NCBI GenBank assembly: GCA_900759575.1
Contig: CAAEVU010000061.1
Location: forward strand, 1 to 6,364
From: Clostridia bacterium
GTDB lineage: Bacteria > Bacillota > Clostridia > Oscillospirales > Acutalibacteraceae
Length of the DNA: 6,364 nucleotides
Direction: 5' to 3'
The notes below the pieces were generated by a model that was not told the DNA's origin, did not search any database, and saw nothing but the letters and a program-made list of their open reading frames with translations. Made by a program: the position numbers and the translations under genes. Within the stretch, counting starts at the first letter, position 1, and the number at the start of each line of letters is the position of its first letter. Positions 1 to 5,038 of this stretch are shown in pieces.

Positions 1-28
1 GGATTCGGATAAAAAAATTACTTTTTTC

Positions 29-60
29 TTGACTTTTTTAATGGGAAATGGTAAGATAAT
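29..60 (+). promoter_or_regulatory. Sigma-A-like promoter of the tRNA-Ser pair
   Basis: A TTGACT -35 box (29-34) is followed after 17 bases by TAAGAT (52-57). A second possible -10, GATAAT (55-60), would need a 20-base spacer. The first tRNA starts at 75, which fits a transcript starting near 64-68 with a very short leader to be trimmed by RNase P. The -35 box is strong (5 of 6 consensus bases); the exact -10 is uncertain. Confidence 0.6.
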
Positions 61-74
61 ATTCGCACTGATTC

Positions 75-163
75 GGAGGGGTGTCCGAGTGGTTTAAGGA
101 GCTAGTCTTGAAAACTAGTGATCCCGCGAGGGACCAAGAGTTCGAATCTCTTCCTCTCCGCCA
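75..163 (+). tRNA. trnS: tRNA-Ser (anticodon UGA)
   Basis: This is a class II tRNA of 89 bases that reads UCA-type serine codons. The acceptor arms GGAGGGG (75-81) and CCTCTCC (153-159) pair with one G-T. The anticodon stem CTAGT/ACTAG encloses loop CTTGAAA, with anticodon TGA at 109-111. The long variable arm, with CCC/GGG pairing around 119-135, is typical of serine tRNA. The T stem AAGAG/CTCTT encloses TTCGAAT. The discriminator base is G160 and the CCA end is encoded (161-163). It lies 54 bases before a second serine tRNA and probably shares its transcript. Confidence 0.97.
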
Positions 164-217
164 CCTGCCGGTTCTGCTATCAAAAACCGCATAGTTTTTT
201 ATAGATTTTTTCACCTT

Positions 218-307
218 GGAGAAGTACCCAAGTGGTGAAGGGGCTCCCCTGCTAAGGGAGTAGGTCGGGAAACTGGCGCAAGGGTTCAAATCCCTTCTTC
301 TCCGCCA
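218..307 (+). tRNA. trnS: tRNA-Ser (anticodon GCU)
   Basis: This second class II serine tRNA (90 bases) reads AGC and AGU codons. The acceptor arms GGAGAAG (218-224) and CTTCTCC (297-303) pair perfectly. The anticodon stem CTCCC/GGGAG encloses loop CTGCTAA with anticodon GCT at 251-253. A long variable arm follows, then a T loop with TTCAAAT, discriminator G304 and an encoded CCA (305-307). The 54 bases between the two tRNAs are AT-rich and show no convincing promoter or terminator, so co-transcription from the upstream promoter is likely. A terminator begins at its last base. Confidence 0.97.
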
Positions 308-357
308 AAACCGCTAGAAACCCAGTGTTTATGCTGGTTCTAGCGGTTTTTTCTTTT
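307..357 (+). terminator. Intrinsic terminator after the tRNA-Ser pair
   Basis: A long stem pairs AAAACCGCTAGAA (307-319) with TTCTAGCGGTTTT (338-350). A bulge and a CCAG/CTGG extension lead to the loop GTGTTTATG. A T-rich run (347-357, interrupted by one C) follows. It ends the serine tRNA transcript. The A-run on the 5' side is short, so it should act mainly on the plus strand. Confidence 0.9.
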
Positions 358-691
358 TGTCTTTTTCTTCGAATCGGCTTGATGGGATTTCGTCGCAAAG
401 TTGCTATATATACACTGAACTTGAGGGTGCCTTCCTTCACATAAGAAATATTGCTATTTTGTATGTAATTTGCTACCGGACTTTCTCCGTCCATACCGTT
501 GAACCGCTTGTAAAGGTCTACCATCTGCCAAACAGTAAAGGCACCGTTCACGGTGAGATTCATTTTTACCATGCCGCCATCAGCCGGCGGAATGAGTGGT
601 GATCTTCATGCCGGACATGGGATATACCACGCCTACGTTTCCCACGCTTACCCGTTTAGTAAAAAATTTCTTGTTTTGTGGCAATTCCTCA
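358..691. other. Stretch without a supportable gene
   Basis: No protein family was recognised in these 334 bases. A plus-strand frame (357-602) and a minus-strand frame (about 572 down to 252) are open. The minus frame runs straight through the terminator and into the tRNA-Ser(GCU) gene, so it cannot be taken as a gene as it stands. Its first 60 or so residues are of ordinary, protein-like composition. I found no repeat of the tRNA 3' end that would mark an integrated element. It may be a decayed gene or plain spacer upstream of the SLH gene. Confidence 0.5.
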
Positions 692-720
692 TTGGTTCGG
701 GACAGATTGTGTGGTAATAT
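692..720 (+). promoter_or_regulatory. Extended -10 promoter of the SLH protein gene
   Basis: TTGGTT (692-697) and TAATAT (715-720) are 17 bases apart, and TG at 712-713 gives an extended -10 (TGG before the hexamer). Transcription should start near 727. That leaves a leader of about 45 bases and puts an in-frame ATG at 596 outside the transcript, supporting the start at 773. Confidence 0.65.
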
Positions 721-772
721 AAAGAGCAAAGAATCATATCAAACAGTAAGCCTTAATGGGAGGAACAGGAAC

Positions 773-1654
773 ATGAATCGGAAAATTACAGCACTTCTTT
801 TGTCTGCGGTCCTGCTTGTGACCGCAATGGTATGGCCGGCTTCTGCCGCAAGTGTGGACCAGTTCACCGATGTGGATCAAGATGACTGGTTCTATTCCCA
901 TGTGGACTATGCGGTGAGCACTGGTCTCTTTTCCGGAACCAGTGAAACTACTTTTGGACCGGAGGTTCCAATGAGTCGTGGCATGTTTGTCACCGTATTG
1001 GGCAACAAAACAGGCATTGACATCACTCAATATCCCGGCACCCGTTTTGGAGATGTATCTGCCTCCATGTACTACGCCAGCCGCATCAACTGGGCCACGC
1101 AAAACGGCATTGTAAGCGGCACGGGAAATGGAAAATTCAGCCCCGATGCCTCCGTTACGCGGGAACAAGTGGCCACCATTCTTTACAATTATGCCAAGCG
1201 CACCGGTAACGATACCAGTTATCAGGATCACGTTTACAATCGTTTTCCCGACAAGGGACAGGTATCCTCTTACGCGGTGGAGGCCATGAAGTGGGCCACA
1301 TATCACAAGATCATCAACGGCAGCGACGGGAAATTAAATCCGCAGGGTACTGCGACTCGAGCCCAAGTGGCGGCAATCTTCCGCAACGCTGAAGAAATTC
1401 TGCTGAAGACGGAAATTCTTCCCACAGAAGCCCCCTCCCCCACTCCGATTCCATCTCCTACGCCGAAACCTACGATCCAGCCCACTGCCACTCCCAAACC
1501 TGTGAGCAATACGGTGTATTGGACGCCTAATGGAAAATCATACCACTCCACGCGAAACTGCACCACGCTCAAGCGGTCGAAAACAATTCTCAGTGGCACC
1601 GTATCGGAGGCGATTGCATCGGGTCATGGCGATCCCTGTAACGTTTGTCACTAA
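773..1654 (+). CDS. Secreted SLH-domain protein with C-terminal Cys/His module
   Basis: This 293-residue protein is exported and probably held at the cell surface, since SLH domains bind pyruvylated or similar secondary wall polymers. Residues 1-25 form a signal peptide: MNRK, a hydrophobic core, then cleavage after PASA. Three SLH repeats follow at about 30-82, 92-147 and 158-210, each with the FxDV/FxD opening and a TRE/TRA-type motif. A Pro/Thr-rich linker (217-244) leads to a 48-residue end (about 246-293) with VYWTPNGKSYH, C263, and a final C289-N-V-C292-H. That spacing resembles a small metal-binding module, but the ligand is inferred. The start at 773 has GGGAGGA (758-764) eight bases upstream and lies downstream of a good promoter. 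An upstream in-frame ATG at 596 would bury the signal peptide. A terminator follows at 1686, so the gene is probably monocistronic. Confidence 0.93.
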   Translation: MNRKITALLLSAVLLVTAMVWPASAASVDQFTDVDQDDWFYSHVDYAVSTGLFSGTSETTFGPEVPMSRGMFVTVLGNKTGIDITQYPGTRFGDVSASMYYASRINWATQNGIVSGTGNGKFSPDASVTREQVATILYNYAKRTGNDTSYQDHVYNRFPDKGQVSSYAVEAMKWATYHKIINGSDGKLNPQGTATRAQVAAIFRNAEEILLKTEILPTEAPSPTPIPSPTPKPTIQPTATPKPVSNTVYWTPNGKSYHSTRNCTTLKRSKTILSGTVSEAIASGHGDPCNVCH

Positions 1655-1685
1655 ATGCGGGTAATTCCACCACTTATCTTTAAAG

Positions 1686-1734
1686 AAAAACACCTCCGGA
1701 AAGGCAGTAAAGCCATACTCCGGAGGTGTTTTTT
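1686..1734 (+). terminator. Intrinsic terminator after the SLH gene
   Basis: The stem pairs AAAACACCTCCGGA (1687-1700) with TCCGGAGGTGTTTT (1719-1732). A small inner GGC/GCC helix sits at the top, and a T-run (1729-1734) follows. It begins about 30 bases after the SLH stop codon. The A-rich 5' flank would also give a U-run on the minus strand, but no minus-strand gene needs it here. Confidence 0.92.
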
Positions 1735-1808
1735 CGACTGAAATTGCGCTGGCCGATTCAAAATCGGTATTTCTTTCTCCCAGGAATTTTCTATCACGCA
1801 GAGAATCG

Positions 1809-1853
1809 AAAAAGGAAACAGCCTGTTCCCCACTGCAAGCTGTTTCCTTTTTT
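1809..1853. terminator. Bidirectional terminator at the 3' end of the membrane protein gene
   Basis: AAAAAGGAAACAGC (1809-1822) pairs with GCTGTTTCCTTTTT (1839-1852). T-runs occur on the plus strand after the stem and on the minus strand from the 1809-1813 A-run. The minus-strand gene ends at 1852, so its stop codon touches the hairpin base. A smaller hairpin, CCGATT-caa-AATCGG (1753-1767), lies between this and the SLH terminator. It has no good U-run and its role is unknown. Confidence 0.85.
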
Positions 1854-2436
1854 AATTGGTTGTGCCTTTTGCGCAGCTGATAAGGAAGCCGATGGAAGCG
1901 AATATAAAATCGCGCAGTTGGGAAATGGTGGCCGTTAATTCAGCGTTTACTTCCGGAAAAATCCGTGCAACCAAAAGAATTCCAAAGGACACAAGGCCGA
2001 TCACCGCCACTACTGTGATTTGAATTTTACCATACATGTTTCCGGGTTCGGGAGTAGGCTCCACAGTACTAGATGCTGTTCCAAGTTCCACTTGGGAAGA
2101 ATCCGTGGAAGCCTGGAAGCCAATTTGTCCTTTCACCTGGTTTTCAGAAGGTAAGGCAGGAACCTTAGGCGGTTGAGCGGCATTTGTGTTAGTTTCACCG
2201 GTTCCAGGGGAGGTAGTACTGGATCTTAAAAAATTGCCGCTGATAAAGTATCCAAAGATCGCTGCGGCGGAAGTTCTCACAAGGACGTCAATGGTGTTTG
2301 TATCACTAGTTGACCCATCTATCATAAGATGAATTGCCAAGTATCCGAATAAGATCAGCATAAACAGCAATAAAAAACGATCCACGATGGCTATCTTCCC
2401 CATCCATGTCCGGATCTTTTTCGTCCCTTGTTTCAT
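1852..2436 (-). CDS. Small multi-pass membrane protein, function unknown
   Basis: The product (194 residues) is not one I can name. It has hydrophobic segments at about 21-39, 51-70, 138-160 and 174-190. They form two pairs separated by a Pro/Ser/Thr/Gln-rich, probably disordered stretch (71-135). The first pair ends with a TSAAAIFGYFISGNF segment. The size and paired helices recall holin-like or other small envelope proteins, but no family-defining motif was seen. The ATG at 2436 is chosen because a full anti-Shine-Dalgarno match, AGGAGGTGAT (minus strand, 2450-2441), lies upstream with eight bases between AGGAGG and ATG. A GTG at 2445 lies inside that site and is not a plausible start. It diverges from the glycosyltransferase operon, and a terminator follows its stop codon. 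Confidence 0.8.
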   Translation of the reverse strand: MKQGTKKIRTWMGKIAIVDRFLLLFMLILFGYLAIHLMIDGSTSDTNTIDVLVRTSAAAIFGYFISGNFLRSSTTSPGTGETNTNAAQPPKVPALPSENQVKGQIGFQASTDSSQVELGTASSTVEPTPEPGNMYGKIQITVVAVIGLVSFGILLVARIFPEVNAELTATISQLRDFIFASIGFLISCAKGTTN

Positions 2437-2450
2437 GAAGATCACCTCCT

Positions 2451-2469
2451 GTGAACTTTAAAAGTCCAC
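2451..2469. repeat. 19-base imperfect palindrome upstream of the membrane protein gene
   Basis: GTGAACTTT (2451-2459) and AAAGTCCAC (2461-2469) are inverted around A2460, with eight of nine positions complementary. It lies immediately upstream of the minus-strand ribosome binding site, within the expected leader or start region. A second inverted repeat, CCAGT/ACTGG (2472-2476 and 2486-2490), overlaps the proposed minus-strand -10. Either could be an operator or an RNA hairpin. Confidence 0.5.
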
Positions 2470-2472
2470 TCC

Positions 2473-2500
2473 CAGTTTATGTGGGACTGGCGCTCATGTT
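2473..2500 (-). promoter_or_regulatory. Possible sigma-K-like promoter of the membrane protein gene
   Basis: Read on the minus strand, AACA (2500-2497) is followed after 15 bases by CATAAACTG (2481-2473). The known sigma-K consensus is mACm, 16-17 bases, CATAnnnTA, so all but the last base and the spacer length agree. Transcription would start near 2466, leaving about 30 bases to the ATG. No good sigma-A pair was found. Such short motifs occur by chance, so confidence is low. Confidence 0.35.
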
Positions 2501-2518
2501 CCTTTTTCCCCACGGTGG

Positions 2519-2547
2519 CACCATTTTTTCGGGTGGGTCATATACTG
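2519..2547 (+). promoter_or_regulatory. Possible sigma-K-like promoter of the glycosyltransferase operon
   Basis: CACC (2519-2522), a 16-base spacer and CATATACTG (2539-2547) match the sigma-K pattern mACm, 16-17, CATAnnnTA except for the last base. TATACT (2541-2546) could instead serve as a sigma-A -10, but no acceptable TTGACA-like box lies at the right distance. The expected start near 2554 leaves a leader of only about 13 bases, with the ribosome binding site at its very start. That is tight and weakens the call. Confidence 0.4.
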
Positions 2548-2566
2548 TGGGGTATGAGGTGGTTCT

Positions 2567-4576
2567 ATGAAAAAATTGCTGTTTATTACGTGGAGCGTGT
2601 CCTACGGTTATGGCACGGAAAAATCTTTAGCAGATGTTCTGAACCGTATGGACAAGTCCCAATATGACATCAGTATTCTTCCTCTGTTCAAGAAGTCCAA
2701 CAATTCCATCTTCAACAGCAACATTCGTATCTTGGATTCCCTGATCGACTATACGGAACCCGATTTCGATGAGCAGAAAGCATTAAGCAACTATTACGAC
2801 CTATTGGGCAATCCGCTGCGGTTTAATAAATTGATCCGGGAAAAGTACGACTGCATTATCGCCTGCAATCACAACGCCCCTTCTTATTTTGCCTCCTACT
2901 TGAAAGGCGGCTGCAAGATTCTTTGGATACGGGGCGACATGCGGGAGCTGGACTACACCCAATTTGACGAAAACACCAAGGAATACACCCAAGTCAAACA
3001 GGAATTTCAAATGCAGGCAAACGTACTCAAGTGTTTTGACTCCATTGCGGTAATTTCCGATGTTGTCCAACAGACATTGGCCCAGCTATTCGGTATCACG
3101 GAAAACGTGGTAAAAATCTCCAATTCCGTTGACAGTGAAAAAATGCCGCTGTTATGCCAAGAACCAGTAAAGCTCCCTTCAAAGAAGCTTTTTACAACTT
3201 TGGGAAGGTTGGATTATAACAAGAATCAAATCCTTCTGCTGAAAGCTGCCAAGGAAGTTAAAAAGATGCGGGACGATTTTATGATCTACCTTTTAGGAGA
3301 AGGCGAAGACAGACAAGCCCTGGAAAAATATATTCAGGAAAACGGCTTGGAAAACAACGCGAAGATTTTAGGGTTTATTGAGAATCCTTACCCCTATATG
3401 AAAAACAGTGTTGCCACGGTGTTGACTTCCCTCAGCGAAGGGTTCAGTTTGGTTCTGGTGGAGAGCGTCATGCTCAACACGCCGATTATCTCAACGGATG
3501 TGGGGGTTGCCAAAGAGTTGATACAGAAATATGACTGCGGCGATATTGTTCCTTACGATGAAAAGGAACTGGCTACCGTGTTGCTGAAGTATTTGAATCA
3601 ATACGATGGCTTCCACGATCCTTTTGCAATTGGGGATGAATATGATATTAAGACGGAAGTGCAAAAAACGGTGGAACTGATCGAGCAGACCATCCGCAAT
3701 GCCAGTTCCAAAACAAAGATGAAAAAACTCCCCTATCCTGAAATCACCATTCAAGAACACGAACTGGACAGTTATCAGATTCAAAAGGACTGCCTCTATG
3801 TGTTGCGGGTTATAAAAGACGGCGTCCCTTATGAATACTTGATCAACCGGCGCAGCAACAACGACAAATTGATCGTCTTTCACAATGGGGCCATTGCCGA
3901 AGGAAATGTTTCCGTCCCTGTGTTTCAGCGGCATAGTTGGGCGAAACTGCTGAAAACTTCCACGGTGTTTTGCATGGATCCCACTTTGTATCTCAACAGC
4001 TTCCTGCAAATTGGCTGGGGGATCGGAAAGAATGAAACCTATTACCTGGAAGTCAGCAGTTTGATTTTAAAAAGGATCATTGAAAAAATGGAGATCTCCT
4101 TGGATAATACTGCGATTTACGGCACTTCAGCCGGTGGGTATCTTTCCATTATGATGGGACTCTATTTGAAAGGCGCCAAAGTTGTGGCGGATAACGCCCA
4201 ACTGGACGTGAGAAATTGGATCTACAAGGACGCCCTTGATTCTGTCATCACCTTTGCGTTTGACAACATCGGTGACGCCCTTAAATACCCGGAACGTTTC
4301 AGCGTAGTGGAGGCATTTGAAAAGCACCAGTACGTTCCCCCCATTTATCTTCATGTCAATCTATGTTCCACCGCGGATAACTCCACCCAGCTGGTGCCTT
4401 TCCTGAAAAGCGCGGAAAGCATGGCTGGAATTCAGGAATATCACCCCATACAGGTGATCCTCCACTATAGCCCCGCAAAGGGACACGATGGAATCGACAT
4501 GGAAGAAGCTATCAATTTTCTTTACCACATTTTGAACGAACCTTCCTATGAAAGGAGATTTCTTTATGAAACATGA
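2567..4576 (+). CDS. Glycosyltransferase family 4-type domain fused to alpha/beta-hydrolase-like domain
   Basis: This 669-residue cytoplasmic protein (no signal peptide or membrane segment) joins two enzymes. Residues 1 to about 375 form a GT-B glycosyltransferase. They contain the N-terminal glycine-rich loop YGYGTEKS (13-20), GRLDYNK (213-219, R214 and K219 for donor phosphate), a GEGED turn, and the EX7E motif E291-GFSLVLV-E299. Such enzymes transfer a sugar from an activated nucleotide donor; the donor here is unknown. After a basic linker, residues about 400-665 look like an alpha/beta hydrolase. This part has KLIVFHNG (434-441), the nucleophile elbow GTSAGG with Ser521, a candidate acid Asp604, and GHDGI with His640. 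This layout recalls acyltransferase/esterase domains of the Asp2 or XcbB/CpsF families, which act on surface glycans. That assignment is from memory of motifs only. The ATG at 2567 has GAGGTG (2556-2561) upstream. The stop codon overlaps the next gene by 11 bases, suggesting translational coupling. Confidence 0.88.
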   Translation: MKKLLFITWSVSYGYGTEKSLADVLNRMDKSQYDISILPLFKKSNNSIFNSNIRILDSLIDYTEPDFDEQKALSNYYDLLGNPLRFNKLIREKYDCIIACNHNAPSYFASYLKGGCKILWIRGDMRELDYTQFDENTKEYTQVKQEFQMQANVLKCFDSIAVISDVVQQTLAQLFGITENVVKISNSVDSEKMPLLCQEPVKLPSKKLFTTLGRLDYNKNQILLLKAAKEVKKMRDDFMIYLLGEGEDRQALEKYIQENGLENNAKILGFIENPYPYMKNSVATVLTSLSEGFSLVLVESVMLNTPIISTDVGVAKELIQKYDCGDIVPYDEKELATVLLKYLNQYDGFHDPFAIGDEYDIKTEVQKTVELIEQTIRNASSKTKMKKLPYPEITIQEHELDSYQIQKDCLYVLRVIKDGVPYEYLINRRSNNDKLIVFHNGAIAEGNVSVPVFQRHSWAKLLKTSTVFCMDPTLYLNSFLQIGWGIGKNETYYLEVSSLILKRIIEKMEISLDNTAIYGTSAGGYLSIMMGLYLKGAKVVADNAQLDVRNWIYKDALDSVITFAFDNIGDALKYPERFSVVEAFEKHQYVPPIYLHVNLCSTADNSTQLVPFLKSAESMAGIQEYHPIQVILHYSPAKGHDGIDMEEAINFLYHILNEPSYERRFLYET

Positions 4577-4931
4577 AATTGAGGACAACCGGTATCAGAT
4601 TTCAGAAGAGGCAGGGTGCCCGGCGATTGGCTATCAAGATGTGACAGTCTGTGTCCCTGTTGCCATCAAGCCTTTTGGACAAGTTGGAAACGCCACGGTA
4701 CAGTGCTTGGGAAAACCTACCGTATTGCCAGGATGCAGCCATTGCCCCGGAAAATCCGAGACTGTTTGTAAGTTTACCATCAGCCAAAAACTCAGAATTC
4801 AAGTACCTGTCATTTTTGGCGCAAGAGCAGAGGCGGAAGAAGCTTCTGTAGACTGCGGATGTGCCGGCAAGGAAGAAACCGACTTTTCTTCCGCCGGTTT
4901 ATCCCAGGACCCGGTGGAAGAACTCGAATAG
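4566..4931 (+). CDS. Small cysteine-rich protein with internal duplication, function unknown
   Basis: This 121-residue protein has no signal peptide or membrane segment and I cannot name its family. Eight cysteines lie at 18, 29, 47, 57, 60, 68, 97 and 99. Two halves match with a 50-residue offset: QDVTVCVPVAI starting at Q24 and QKLRIQVPVIF starting at Q74, each followed at the same distance by a V-x-C (45-47, 95-97). This suggests a repeated beta unit stabilised by disulphides or metal. The last 20 residues are acidic and probably disordered. The ATG at 4566 has AAAGGAG (4551-4557) eight bases upstream. An ATG at 4548 overlaps that site and is unlikely. The gene overlaps the glycosyltransferase stop, so the two are made together. 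It may be a substrate or partner of that enzyme, for example a spore-surface protein, but this is inference. Confidence 0.82.
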   Translation: MKHEIEDNRYQISEEAGCPAIGYQDVTVCVPVAIKPFGQVGNATVQCLGKPTVLPGCSHCPGKSETVCKFTISQKLRIQVPVIFGARAEAEEASVDCGCAGKEETDFSSAGLSQDPVEELE

Positions 4932-4984
4932 GGCGAAATGCAGCCCTCAGAGGATTTTAACCATAACTTTTATTTCAGCACAAG

Positions 4985-5012
4985 AAAAAGCCCGGCTTAT
5001 GCCGGGCTTTTT
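4985..5012. terminator. Bidirectional terminator between the operon and the GH95 gene
   Basis: AAAAAGCCCGGC (4985-4996), loop TTAT and GCCGGGCTTTTT (5001-5012) form a perfect 12-base-pair hairpin with a T-run on both strands. It lies 53 bases after the plus-strand operon and 26 bases after the stop of the converging glycosidase gene, and should serve both. The rest of 4932-5038 holds nothing else that I can see. Confidence 0.95.
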
Positions 5013-5038
5013 CCATGGCCTTCTTTTTCGATCTCTCT

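Noticed and set aside
182..199. A hairpin followed by T-runs between the two tRNAs, considered as a terminator
   Set aside because: The stem is only A-T rich (AAAAAC/GTTTTT) and too weak; the second tRNA has no promoter of its own.
38..289. An 83-codon minus-strand open frame over the tRNAs
   Set aside because: It is the antisense translation of the two tRNA-Ser genes, a common false prediction.
75..307. A phage or element attachment site at the serine tRNAs
   Set aside because: No copy of the tRNA 3' end occurs elsewhere in the window and no integrase gene is visible.
596..772. A longer N-terminus for the SLH protein starting at ATG 596
   Set aside because: The signal peptide begins at 773, which has its own ribosome binding site, and a promoter (692-720) lies within the would-be extension.
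734..1306. A 190-codon minus-strand open frame opposite the SLH gene
   Set aside because: It is antisense to a clear SLH coding sequence, has no ribosome binding site, and matches no family.
2516..2531. A sigma-54-like TGGCAC element
   Set aside because: TGGCAC is present, but the TTGC -12 element is missing at the required spacing.
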